Positions 27,120-35,923 of a stretch of 64,000 nt of DNA are shown here, in pieces. The notes under the pieces are model-generated. The model saw only the letters and a program-made list of their open reading frames with translations, made no database searches and was not told the DNA's origin. Origin of the DNA: Parashewanella spongiae. GTDB lineage: Bacteria > Pseudomonadota > Gammaproteobacteria > Enterobacterales > Shewanellaceae. The stretch spans positions 2,790,001 through 2,854,000 of the forward strand of contig NZ_CP037952.1 of the NCBI RefSeq assembly GCF_004358345.1. Direction: 5' to 3'. The position numbers and the translations under genes are program-made. Each line of letters starts with the position of its first letter. The first letter of the stretch is position 1.

Positions 27120-27487
27120 GCGGTCAATATGAAGCGTCTTTCAAAATTTAGTTTAATGGTAATAACTATCCCTTATATCTAACTGCTAACCAATATTACA
27201 CCTTCAGATACTAGGAAACCTTACGACACCATTGCTGTAATACAGGTAAATTCATTGACGAAAAATTTATCATATCACAAAAAATTCAGATTAATAATGT
27301 TTGACAAGTTTTCAACCAATGGCCTAATAAGTATCCATAACAATATAGATTTTTTAGGAAAATAGAGAAGCAGTTGATATTCAACGGTAAGTGGTGGCTG
27401 AGATTTTAAGGAAATAAATCAATATATACTTAAAGTTTATATAGATCTTCTCAGAGAAATTTTAATTGGTTTCAAATGGCGTTCTCA
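27120..27487. other. gene-free AT-rich stretch
   Basis: The first ~85 bases repeat the DNA upstream of gene D (the end of the tandem duplication, to about 27205). The rest is AT-rich with no frame, repeat or RNA signal recognised. Confidence 0.5.
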
Positions 27488-28095
27488 TTATTTATTGTGG
27501 TGGTAATTCCAAAGTACGTTTAGTTTCTTACTGTTTTGATATACAGTGCATTCAATAGCAACGCCTTTTTCGCTCCAACCATACGGTAAGTTCGACTTCT
27601 GGGAAAAGCCTGATTCATCAAAATAATAAAGATCTATTACCCCTTCCTTTTCCATTTCTACACAACTCACTAATTCATCGTAGGCTCTTTCAAAATAGAC
27701 TTCATTTCGCTGTTTTTTAAGTGAATGTCTCATGCGTTTATGGCTGTAGTTAAAATTTTTTATCGTCCGTTTTACTGTGCCTAGACTGCACTCTTTACCT
27801 GTTGAATTCTGTATTAAAGGCTGCGCTCTTTTAAGTTGATGAGGCTCTTCATCAACAAATGATTTTAAGAGTGAAGCTTCCTCTTGAGAGTAAATACTAG
27901 GTCGACCTGAACGTTTGTCATCAAATAAACTTGAGACACCTTGCTCGTACCAAGCGGTAATCCAGTTTGATACTGTAATTTCGCAAACTTCGAAAATGTC
28001 AGCTATCTGTTTAATTGAAAACTTCTTATTACTTAACAGAAATGCGTGTGCTCTGGTTCGACTACAATCTTGAAGAAGTGCGAACGGGCTATGTG
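27488..28095 (-). pseudogene. IS630-family transposase, truncated at both ends
   Basis: A single open frame on the minus strand reads SRTRAHAFLLSNKKFSIKQI near 28065-28005, an HTH (EITVSNWITAWYEQG), then SGRPSIYSQEEASLLKSF, a helical linker, and the first catalytic Asp region YYFDESGFSQ near 27630. It stops at 27488 soon after LNVLW, where the family continues with the rest of the DDE domain. No start codon precedes the fragment at about 28095. The ATG at 27733 (MRHSLKK) is internal. It is a dead fragment missing roughly the C-terminal half of the catalytic domain. Confidence 0.75.
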
Positions 28096-28128
28096 CTTAG
28101 TACAAAGTAATTGAATAAAATTAAGCAG

Positions 28129-28199
28129 GAGCCGTATACGAGACCCGTACGTACGGTTCTGCGAGAGGGATGGGGCACTAACGCCTCACCCTACTCGAT
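28129..28199 (+). ncRNA. group II intron 3' fragment (domains V and VI)
   Basis: GAGCCGTA (28129-28136) pairs with TACGGTTC (28152-28159), with TACG/CGTA as the upper stem and CG as the two-base bulge: the domain V hairpin of group II introns. After a short joiner, GAGGGATGGGGC and GCCTCACCCTACTC form domain VI, with ACTAAC holding the bulged branch-point A. The 3' end would be ...CGAT at 28199. No intron-encoded reverse transcriptase or domains I-IV lie upstream, where an IS630 fragment is found instead. It cannot splice alone. It is followed directly by MITE3. Confidence 0.75.
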
Positions 28200-28206
28200 G
28201 TTTCTA

Positions 28207-28524
28207 ATACCAATTACAGTAATTAAATGCTCAACTCAGAGCTGTGTATGCGCACAAATTGCAAACGAAATTGGTGAAAACACAGTTATTCTACGTTGAG
28301 AAAATTTGTTGAAGTAATTTTTGCGCATACAAGCTCCCTGAGGGTAAGGCTAAAGGCTTCCATTACTGCGTTGCATGTTCTTGAATTATCCCGACAAATG
28401 CACTAAGTGCGTTGAACGCCAGTTTTGTATGGCGGCCGTAGGGAATATAGTACTTCGAACATACGCCTTGTACTGGAAACCTTTAGATCTTGCTGAGTGA
28501 GAGATTAATTACTGTAATTGGTAT
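28207..28524. mobile_element. MITE3, long copy (318 bp)
   Basis: The ends ATACCAATTACAGTAATTAA and its exact complement TTAATTACTGTAATTGGTAT form 20-bp perfect inverted repeats. TA at both outer ends fits Tc1/IS630-type insertion at TA. It has no transposase. Other copies or parts are at 21052-21110, 29464-29859 and 35821-35898. Confidence 0.8.
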
Positions 28525-28535
28525 AATTAATTATT

Positions 28536-28979
28536 TTATGTAATTTTTCGTAGATAAACTTGGTGATCTGTTTCGAAGTAATCGCTGAAACCAAGCATTC
28601 TCATAACAGGAACTAATGGATTTTCATGGCGCATTCTTACCTTAAGTAAATCACCTTTATTTATATGATTATCAATCAGATTTACTAAGACTTGTTGTAA
28701 TAGTGAATTATGCTCAGTATCGTACCATAGCTGTATGTCTTCTATTTCTGTATTGTCTTGTTCTTTTTTAAAGGTAACTCTTCCTACATCAACCCCATCT
28801 AACGAGATTATTTCTGAAGTTTCTTGACCAAACCTTGCTTGTTTTAATCTAATAAAATGATTTTTATCGTGCTCATAAGGCCATAATGCATTTAAATATG
28901 ATTTCAATTCATTTTGAATTAACAGGTTAACGAAAGGCCAATCTTTTTCTTCAGCTTGTCTGAGCTCGATATTAGGCAT
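28536..28979 (-). CDS. GNAT-family acetyltransferase
   Basis: This 147-residue protein begins MPNIELRQAEEKDWPFVNLL, the usual first strand and helix of GNAT N-acetyltransferases. It ends NPLVPVMRMLGFSDYFETDH, the conserved last strand-helix (NxxxxxxYxxxGF-like) with the acetyl-CoA pocket nearby. The central acetyl-CoA loop (R/QxxGxG/A) is not clear, so its substrate and even its activity are uncertain. It stands alone between mobile elements, with MITE3 downstream and MITE1 upstream, and looks like an island passenger. Confidence 0.65.
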   Translation of the reverse strand: MPNIELRQAEEKDWPFVNLLIQNELKSYLNALWPYEHDKNHFIRLKQARFGQETSEIISLDGVDVGRVTFKKEQDNTEIEDIQLWYDTEHNSLLQQVLVNLIDNHINKGDLLKVRMRHENPLVPVMRMLGFSDYFETDHQVYLRKIT

Positions 28980-29002
28980 GTGTTACTCCGATCAATTATT
29001 AA

Positions 29003-29182
29003 GGGCTCTAGCGATTTAGCAAGTACCAATCTTTGTCATGGCAGCGAAGGCTGATATCCAGTGACTTTTATAGAAAAAAGTAAAGACACTAGACTATCGA
29101 CATACAAAACTGTCGTTACTTCGTTTCCAGCCTGCGCTGTAGTGACGAGAAATCATTGGTATAGTTTCTTCCGCAACTTTCC
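29003..29182 (+). mobile_element. MITE1, complete copy (180 bp)
   Basis: The element runs from GGGCTCTAGCG to GCAACTTTCC, with TAA at 29000-29002 and 29183-29185. It lies just upstream of the GNAT gene start, where it may influence expression. Confidence 0.85.
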
Positions 29183-29463
29183 TAAGTAAGTTCTAATTTA
29201 AAAATCGACATGCCTGTCATAGAAATATTGATTCCATTATCAATAAGCGTAGCCTTAAATTTGGTGATCGCTATCAAGCTAAATACACCAAAAAAAGTAA
29301 AACGAATTATTTTCAAAAATAAAATAAGTTAGTTGCCGTAACTACTTGTAACTTAAAGGATAAATCGTTTTATGAATTAAGATTAAAACCATATGAAAGA
29401 TGATTTAGGCTGTTAAATCGATTGAAAGCAGTCTTAGATTTTTTGAGAATGGCTTAATATTTA
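29183..29463. other. unassigned DNA between two MITEs
   Basis: A broken plus-strand reading (SLKFGDRYQAKYTKK, then FYELRLKPYER) suggests the 3' end of a transposase, but the family is not recognised and frames are interrupted. No intact gene is present. Confidence 0.35.
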
Positions 29464-29859
29464 GTACCAATTACAGAGATAAATCTCTCACTCACCAAGA
29501 GCTAAGGGATCTAGCGATTTAGAAAGTACCAACCTTTATCATACCAGCGAAGGCACTAGTTTCCAGCCTGCGCTGGAGTGACGAGACTCATAGGTATACG
29601 TTCTTCCGCAACTTTCCTAAAGGGTTTCAGTGCTAGGCACAAGCTCGAAGAACCATTGCAATAATTCAAGTACTTGTAACGCAGTAATGGAACCCTTTAG
29701 CCTTGCTTTTGGGGAGCTTGTATGTTGTCAAAACTGTCTTGACGTAGCAATGTAATAACTACAGCTTTTTAGGTCGGTAACAATGTCTTTATCAATTTCG
29801 ATTGCACTTTGAGCACATACATAGCTCAGAATTGAGCAGTTAATTACTGTAATTGGTAT
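29464..29859. mobile_element. MITE3 copy interrupted by MITE1
   Basis: The left end TACCAATTACAG is at 29465 and the right end TTAATTACTGTAATTGGTAT at 29840-29859. MITE1 (29506-29617) sits inside. Downstream parts match the interior of the copy at 28207-28524 only in places, so MITE3 has variable interiors. Its right end is 16 bases from the stop of the S1/P1 nuclease gene. Confidence 0.75.
29506..29617 (+). mobile_element. MITE1, internally deleted copy nested in MITE3
   Basis: This 112-bp copy runs from GGGATCTAGCG to GCAACTTTCC, flanked by TAA (29503-29505 and 29618-29620). The uninterrupted target (GAGCTAAAGGGTTTC in this orientation) exists in the MITE3 copy near 35850-35865, confirming the boundaries and the 3-bp duplication. 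The middle is deleted relative to full copies. Confidence 0.9.
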
Positions 29860-29875
29860 AACTTTGTATTTGCTA

Positions 29876-30670
29876 TCAAGAAGCAAAAATATTATTTAAA
29901 ATATTCGCAAGACGAATTCCTGCCTGTTGCATGCGCTGTTCAACTTCCGATCTATGCTTGAAAATATAACCATAACCTAAGTCAGGTTTCCCTGATCCAT
30001 CAACTCGATAGTCATAAACTTTATTCCTAAGAACCATCGATTCTTTCGCCCAATCGGTATAGTCACCTAATATCCAAGATTGTCTGTTCTTGTGACTTAT
30101 AGGTAAGAAGTCGACATATTCAGTGTAACTTAACTGCTGATGCTCAATGATAAGTGTGTCCCAAACATTATGGAAGTTATAACGATTAGTTTCGCCAAAC
30201 CACTTTACCGGAATACTAGTTCCGCCTTTATCAGCCGCTCGACTTACATGCAAAGGCTGGTGTAAATCACCCATAAAGTGAATTAAGAAAGCCAACGCTT
30301 GCCACCTTTTTTCATTACTGAGTGACGAATCGCTTAGTTGATTCTCAAATCTTTCAAGAGCTTCGAGGATGTCTCCAGCAGAACTTCTTGGCAACTTTTC
30401 CCAATCAGCATCATCTTCTACATTGATATAATGCCAAGCAGAAGCATGTCTCCAATTCTTATCAGACTTGATCTCATCTGGCCAAGTTGAAAGCCGAGCT
30501 AATGGTATTCCGCTAGTTATTTTCATCAACTGTGCGTGAGCATTAACAGTAAGATATTGCTCAGCTATTTCAGCTACGATTCTATGACCATTTCGGCCAA
30601 ATGCAGAGACTTCAAAACAAGTCAAAAAAACAACAAGTGAAGTAAATAAAACAACTGCTAACTTTCTCAT
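29876..30670 (-). CDS. S1/P1-type secreted nuclease
   Basis: This 264-residue protein has a signal peptide (cleavage after VSA at residue 23). The zinc-binding residues of the S1/P1 family are all in register: H29, D65, H80, H131, D135, H141, H167 and D171, with the same spacing as in P1 nuclease (5, 36, 15, 51, 4, 6, 26, 4). The mature first residue, Trp in most family members, is Phe24 here; since the backbone amine and carbonyl make the zinc contacts, activity is still plausible. The family degrades single-stranded DNA and RNA and removes 3' phosphates, probably for scavenging phosphate and nucleosides outside the cell. It is divergent from the TonB-dependent receptor gene. Confidence 0.85.
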   Translation of the reverse strand: MRKLAVVLFTSLVVFLTCFEVSAFGRNGHRIVAEIAEQYLTVNAHAQLMKITSGIPLARLSTWPDEIKSDKNWRHASAWHYINVEDDADWEKLPRSSAGDILEALERFENQLSDSSLSNEKRWQALAFLIHFMGDLHQPLHVSRAADKGGTSIPVKWFGETNRYNFHNVWDTLIIEHQQLSYTEYVDFLPISHKNRQSWILGDYTDWAKESMVLRNKVYDYRVDGSGKPDLGYGYIFKHRSEVEQRMQQAGIRLANILNNIFAS

Positions 30671-31042
30671 ATATAGTCCTAAGTATTATTATTTTAAAAT
30701 ATCACCTCATTTTAATGTTACGTTTTGTTTACATCGAGGTGAATTAATTTAGCTAAAAACTTTCGTTTTTAAAAGAAGGTTTCTCATACCCCCTATTCCT
30801 ACAGGCTTTGTTTAAAAAACTAAAAAATCGAAAAATAAACAAGCGTTTTAAAAACAACTGATCATGAATTTTCTGTTTCATTATTGTAATGAAATTGTAG
30901 GAAAAATCTGTTTTAATTCGCACCTGATTCCATTTACAACAAATTGGAATTTTTTTGCTTAATTTTGCCAGTTTAAAAATAAGATAAAAAAGCAAAAAAC
31001 AGATTAGATTTTAACCATATAATACCTCTACTAAAGGAAAAT
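30671..31042. promoter_or_regulatory. divergent promoter region of nuclease and receptor genes
   Basis: These 372 AT-rich bases separate the divergent S1/P1 nuclease and TonB-dependent receptor genes and must hold both promoters. AAAGG at 31033-31037 is the ribosome site of the receptor. Long A- and T-runs near 30765-31000 are notable; no operator palindrome was recognised. Confidence 0.5.
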
Positions 31043-34000
31043 GTGATGACCAATCATCGTCTCTCACGGATCTCGAGTGCGTTAATTCTCGCATTAGGGT
31101 TAAGTACCTCTGCTCTTGCTGCCGACACTTCATCTGCAGTTAAAGGGGAAATAGTTGGACCTCTTGGAAATCCAGCTGCCGGTACTACTGTAACTCTCGT
31201 GCATGTACCATCTGGTACAAGTAAAACAGTTACAGTTAACAACTCCGGATTGTTCTCAGCTAAAGGTTTACGTGTTGGTGGTCCCTACACCATCAAGATT
31301 GATTCAAATAAATTCAAAGATCGCTTAGTTAAAGATGTTTTTTTGAATTTAGGTGAGCCACTAGACCTTAGCTTTAAACTAGATAAAGATGATACTGAAA
31401 CTATTGTTGTTAAGGGGTCGCGTTTAACAGCAACAGAATATGGCTCAACAAGCCCTGCTACTCACTTCAACCTTTCAGACCTAGAAAATGCTGCATCAGC
31501 AGATCGTGATATCAAAGACTTAGTTCGTATTGATCCACGTATCAATATTGAAGAGGCGGACGGTGAAGAAGCCATTCTTTGTGCAGGCAGTAACCCGAGA
31601 TATAGTAGTTTAACCGTCGATGGTGTTCGTATGAATGACAGCTTCGGTTTGAACCGTAATGGTTATCCTACAGTTAGAATGCCATTTTCATTTAGCTCTT
31701 TAGACCAAATTGAAGTAGAAATAGCTCCGTTTGGTGTTGAAGCTGGTGGCTTTACTGGTTGTAACATTAATGCAGTTACTAAATCAGGCACTAATGAAGT
31801 ACACGGAAGTGTATTTTATGATTATTCAAGCGACTCTCTTCGAGGAGACAAAATAAAAGGTGAAGACGTAGATGTTGGTGATTACACTGAGGAACGTTTT
31901 GGCTTTGACGTTGGTTTACCGCTTATCGAAGACAAGCTTTTCTTCTTTGGTGCTTATGAAAAATTAGAAGGTGCACAAATTTTCCAATACGACGCACTAG
32001 GAAATCAAATCTCTCAAGCTGAACTTGATCGTGTTATTCGTATCGCAAAAGATGTGTATGGTTATGATGCCGGTGGTACACCAGCTTCTATGCCTGTTGA
32101 AGATGAAAAAGTACTGGTTAAACTTGACTGGAATATTAATGATAATCACCGTGCTTCATTAGTTTATAACTATAATGATGGTTTTCGCATAGATCAATCA
32201 GATGAACGAAATAATACAATAACTCTTTCTAACCACTTTTATGAAGTGGGTGCTAAATTAAATTCAATTGTTGGTTCGTTATACTCAGATTGGAGTGATG
32301 ACTTTTCAACAGAATTGCGTGTTGGACAAATTAAGTTAGACAACCGTCAACAATCTATTGATGCTGCGAGTGGGTTTGGTGAAATTCAAATTGAACGAAT
32401 TAATGGAGCCAGCATTTATATCGGCCCTGATGATTCGCGTCAATCCAATGATCTTGACTGGAAAAGCCAAACATTAAAGCTGAGCGGTTCTTATTATTTG
32501 GATAGCCATACCATCACAGCTGGTTATGAATATGAGAATTTAAATGTATTTAATTTATTCATGCAGCACACTATTGGTGAATATCGTTTTAATGGCCTAG
32601 ATGATTTCGAAGCTGGTCTTGCAGATGATATTTATTACAATAACTCTGCAGGAACGAATAACCCTAATGATGCAGCTGCGAATTTTGAATATGCTACTCA
32701 TGCAGCTTATATTCAAGATGAATATACATTCGAAGATGTAGATCTTTCGATAGTATTTGGTTTACGTTACGATTGGTATACCAGTGATGATAAGCCACGC
32801 TATAACGAAGTTTTCCACAACCGTTACGGCTTTAGGAATGATGAAACTCTTGACGGTAAAAACTTATTACAACCTAGATTTGGTTTTAATTGGCGTGTTG
32901 AAGATAACCTAGAGATACGTGGTGGATTTGGACTATATTCTGGCGGTAATCCAAATGTATGGATTTCAAATTCTTACTCTAACGATGGTATAACAAACAT
33001 CGATACCTATCGCCGTGACTCCCAATTACTTAATGATGATGGCACACCTATTGATGGTTTGTTCAGTGGCGAAGGTCGGCCTATCTTTGATCCACTACAA
33101 GACCAAGTTGATGAAGTTACAAATAACAACCCTGCTTTAGGTAATGAGCCATCAGTTAATGCAATCGATCGGGATTTTGAAATTCCATCAGAATGGAAAT
33201 ATAACTTAGGTTTTACTTACACCACTGAAAACGATTATGTGATTCAAGGTGACTTCCTTTACTCTCAAAAGCAAGATAGTGCAATTATTACTGCTGCTCA
33301 TTGGGATAACGCGAGTCGTACAGAAGCTTCTGATGGTCGTGCAGTCTACGACTATATTGTTGTCGGTCAAGATGAAGATGGCGATGATGTAAAACGTAAT
33401 TTCCGTAAGAGTGACTTTGTATTAACCAATGCAAGGGAAAATGGTAAATCAACTACCGTTTCATTCGCGATTAAGAAAGAATACGATTTTGGTCTAGATG
33501 CCTCTTTTGGGTATGCATTTAACCGTTCAGAAGATGTTTCACCTATGACCAGTGCTGTTTCGTTTTCAAACTTTACAGGTTTTGCTACAACTGATGCACA
33601 AAATCCTGGTTTAGCCACTTCGAATTATGAAACACCACATAGATTCACTTTCAACTTGCATTATGGAACTGAATTTTTTGATGGTTACAAAACTGGATTC
33701 ACTTTGTTTGGTTCCCATACTCAAGGTCGCCCTATTTCTTATGCATTTGATGGATTGAGTGTTGGTGCAACAGAGTTTAGAAGCCGTAGACAATTACTTT
33801 ATATTCCAACAATAGATGATGCGAACGTTACTTATGGCGACGATTTTGATCAAACCGCCTTTAATCAATTTGTTGAAGATAAAGGCTTTACACGTGGTGA
33901 AATAGTTGATCGTAATTCACATAACTCTTCATGGCACACTCGCCTTGATTTTCGTGTAGATCAACAATTGCCGGGTTTTTACAAAGATCATAAAGCAAGT

Positions 34001-34216
34001 GCATATTTAGTCATCAAAAATTTAGCTAATATGTTGAATGATGATTGGGGTGTGAAAAAAGTTGGTAACTTTACTGCTCAAAATGTTGTTGACGCGTCTT
34101 TAAATAGTGACGGTACATACGTTTATAATGAGTTTTTACCTGATAATGCTGAAGAAACTACTTTCTTAGCACAATCATTATGGGAAGTACGTCTAGGTGT
34201 TAAATACACATTCTAA
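31043..34216 (+). CDS. Oar-like TonB-dependent outer-membrane receptor
   Basis: This protein has 1057 residues from the GTG at 31043; the ATG at 31046 is the likelier start. A signal peptide ends near ALAAD (residue 27). Residues ~32-110 are a CarboxypepD_reg-like beta domain (VKGEIVGPLGNPAAGTTVTL), then a plug domain (~135-250, with YSSLTVDGVRMNDSFGLNRN and QIEVEIAPFGVEAGGFTGC), then a 22-strand-type barrel that ends EVRLGVKYTF with the terminal aromatic. This order matches Oar/OmpA-related TonB-dependent transporters of marine bacteria, which take up peptides, glycans or siderophores. The substrate is not readable. It has its own strong terminator at 34237-34267. Two plug/barrel cysteines pairs (CAGS, TGCN) are unusual but common in the Oar group. 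Confidence 0.85.
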   Translation: MMTNHRLSRISSALILALGLSTSALAADTSSAVKGEIVGPLGNPAAGTTVTLVHVPSGTSKTVTVNNSGLFSAKGLRVGGPYTIKIDSNKFKDRLVKDVFLNLGEPLDLSFKLDKDDTETIVVKGSRLTATEYGSTSPATHFNLSDLENAASADRDIKDLVRIDPRINIEEADGEEAILCAGSNPRYSSLTVDGVRMNDSFGLNRNGYPTVRMPFSFSSLDQIEVEIAPFGVEAGGFTGCNINAVTKSGTNEVHGSVFYDYSSDSLRGDKIKGEDVDVGDYTEERFGFDVGLPLIEDKLFFFGAYEKLEGAQIFQYDALGNQISQAELDRVIRIAKDVYGYDAGGTPASMPVEDEKVLVKLDWNINDNHRASLVYNYNDGFRIDQSDERNNTITLSNHFYEVGAKLNSIVGSLYSDWSDDFSTELRVGQIKLDNRQQSIDAASGFGEIQIERINGASIYIGPDDSRQSNDLDWKSQTLKLSGSYYLDSHTITAGYEYENLNVFNLFMQHTIGEYRFNGLDDFEAGLADDIYYNNSAGTNNPNDAAANFEYATHAAYIQDEYTFEDVDLSIVFGLRYDWYTSDDKPRYNEVFHNRYGFRNDETLDGKNLLQPRFGFNWRVEDNLEIRGGFGLYSGGNPNVWISNSYSNDGITNIDTYRRDSQLLNDDGTPIDGLFSGEGRPIFDPLQDQVDEVTNNNPALGNEPSVNAIDRDFEIPSEWKYNLGFTYTTENDYVIQGDFLYSQKQDSAIITAAHWDNASRTEASDGRAVYDYIVVGQDEDGDDVKRNFRKSDFVLTNARENGKSTTVSFAIKKEYDFGLDASFGYAFNRSEDVSPMTSAVSFSNFTGFATTDAQNPGLATSNYETPHRFTFNLHYGTEFFDGYKTGFTLFGSHTQGRPISYAFDGLSVGATEFRSRRQLLYIPTIDDANVTYGDDFDQTAFNQFVEDKGFTRGEIVDRNSHNSSWHTRLDFRVDQQLPGFYKDHKASAYLVIKNLANMLNDDWGVKKVGNFTAQNVVDASLNSDGTYVYNEFLPDNAEETTFLAQSLWEVRLGVKYTF

Positions 34217-34236
34217 ATAGTTTCATTATTTAGGCC

Positions 34237-34267
34237 AAAGCCAGTAACAATAGTTACTGGCTTTTTA
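34237..34267 (+). terminator. Rho-independent terminator of receptor gene
   Basis: AAAGCCAGTAAC (34237-34248) pairs perfectly with GTTACTGGCTTT (34253-34264) around the loop AATA, and T-rich sequence follows. It lies 20 bases after the receptor stop codon. Confidence 0.9.
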
Positions 34268-34369
34268 TTAGAGTGCTATAAAAGCGTCAAATCATAAATT
34301 CCTATCTCAGTACATGCAATATTACGCCATGCTATAATTTCGTTTTTTATTCTGCGAAGTTATCATCAA

Positions 34370-35785
34370 ATGGCTCAAATTAGTTCTGATTTTATTGACA
34401 ACATTAAAACCCAATTTCCTGAACATCTTTCTTTTGATAAATTTATAGAATATTGTCATAAACCATTGCGTCGTTCTATTCGAGTAAATACCCTCCGCAT
34501 TACTGTTGATTCATTTCTTAAAATGATGGAATCCAAAGGGTGGACTTTCGAGTCAATCCCTTGGTGTGAGTCAGGGTTTTGGATTACAACTCCAAACATT
34601 GATGGTATTGGGAATGTGTTAGAACATTTACAAGGCCTCTTTTATATTCAAGAGGCAAGTTCAATGTTGCCTCCAATTGCATTATTTGATGAATTGAATT
34701 CAGCAGATAATGTACTTGATATGGCTGCAGCACCTGGTTCAAAAACCACCCAAATAGCAGCAATGATGAATAATAGTGGAAGTTTGATTGCTAATGAATA
34801 TTCGTCAAGTAGAGTTAAAATGCTACACGCTAATATCGTGCGGATGGGAGTCAAAAACTGCACATTAACCCATTTTGATGCCACTGTATTTGGTCAATAC
34901 TTATTCGAAGAGTTTGATGCAATATTACTTGATGCGCCATGTGGTGGCGAAGGCACAGTAAGAAAAGATCCTTCCGCGTTAAAAGATTGGAGCCTTGATA
35001 AAGTGCTCTCTATTTCTGAAAAACAAAAAGAACTGATTCAATCAGCTTTTGCAGCGCTTAAAGTTGGCGGGACATTAATTTATTCGACTTGTACACTGAG
35101 CCAACAAGAAAATCAACAGGTTTGCCTTTATCTAAAAGAGTTATACCCTGAAGCTGTTGAATTTGTATCACTTCACCAATTATTTGATGGAAGCAGAAAG
35201 TCATGTACGCCTGAAGGCTTCTTGCATGTATGGCCACAACTATTCGATAGTGAAGGTTTTTTTGTAGCTAAAATCAAAAAATTACAATCCATCGAAAAAA
35301 TAAAACCTGAACCAAAATTGAATACTAAGTTTCCATATACTCCGATTCGGATTAAAGAAAAAAAAGATTTAATGCTTTGGCTTGAAAATTCATACGGTAT
35401 TACACTGCCGGCAGATGCTCCAATCATGTGTAGAGAAAACCAGTATTGGTTGTTCCCAATCCACTTTAAGCATCTTATGTTAAGAATGCGATACCAAAGA
35501 ATTGGTCTTAAACTTGCTGAACAAAAAGGAAAGCGTTTAAAAGTAAGTCACGAAGCTATTGTTTCGCTCTGTTCAACGAGTGAGCATCGAATTGAATTAA
35601 CAGAACTACAAGCTGTCGAATATTTGAAAGGTCGAGACATTCAACTAGATATTGCAGAAAAGTCATTAGGTGAAAAAATAGTTTGTCACAAATCTAGTCC
35701 ATTAGGCTTAGTAAAGCATTTAGGAAATAGACTAAAGAACAATTTACCTAGAGATTTAGTCAGGGATAATACTGCTATTGGTTAA
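34370..35785 (+). CDS. rsmF: 16S rRNA m5C1407 methyltransferase RsmF
   Basis: This 471-residue protein is about the length of E. coli RsmF (YebU, 479). The methyltransferase core holds the SAM motif VLDMAAAPGSKTTQIAAMM (residues ~118-136), DAPCGGEGT with one catalytic Cys, and YSTCTLSQQENQ with the nucleophile Cys; these are the two cysteines of m5C methyltransferases. The C-terminal ~170 residues match the RsmF-specific extension with a PUA-like domain. It methylates C1407 in helix 44 of the 30S subunit. A lone gene with its own promoter region after the receptor terminator; a 3' MITE3 follows. Confidence 0.9.
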   Translation: MAQISSDFIDNIKTQFPEHLSFDKFIEYCHKPLRRSIRVNTLRITVDSFLKMMESKGWTFESIPWCESGFWITTPNIDGIGNVLEHLQGLFYIQEASSMLPPIALFDELNSADNVLDMAAAPGSKTTQIAAMMNNSGSLIANEYSSSRVKMLHANIVRMGVKNCTLTHFDATVFGQYLFEEFDAILLDAPCGGEGTVRKDPSALKDWSLDKVLSISEKQKELIQSAFAALKVGGTLIYSTCTLSQQENQQVCLYLKELYPEAVEFVSLHQLFDGSRKSCTPEGFLHVWPQLFDSEGFFVAKIKKLQSIEKIKPEPKLNTKFPYTPIRIKEKKDLMLWLENSYGITLPADAPIMCRENQYWLFPIHFKHLMLRMRYQRIGLKLAEQKGKRLKVSHEAIVSLCSTSEHRIELTELQAVEYLKGRDIQLDIAEKSLGEKIVCHKSSPLGLVKHLGNRLKNNLPRDLVRDNTAIG

Positions 35786-35820
35786 TGAAAATTTTAACCA
35801 ACAAATATGTTTATTTAATT

Positions 35821-35898
35821 ATACCAATTAAAGTAACGACTTGCACTGAAACCCTTTAGCTCTTGGCTGAGTGAGAGATTAATTACTGTAATTGGTAT
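35821..35898. mobile_element. MITE3, short copy (78 bp)
   Basis: ATACCAATTAAAGTAA at the left and TTAATTACTGTAATTGGTAT at the right form the ends. The middle (GAAACCCTTTAGCTCTTGG) is the empty counterpart of the site where MITE1 entered the copy at 29464-29859. It lies 35 bases after the rsmF stop. Confidence 0.8.
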
Positions 35899-35923
35899 TA
35901 CACTAAAAAAATCGAAAAGTTTT

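Noticed and set aside
28129-28199. A compact GC-rich fold first considered a tRNA
   Set aside because: There is no anticodon or T-arm; the pairing fits group II intron domains V and VI.
30753-30995. An 80-residue frame upstream of the TonB-dependent receptor
   Set aside because: AT-rich low-complexity translation (many Lys/Phe) inside the divergent promoter region; no ribosome site and no family.
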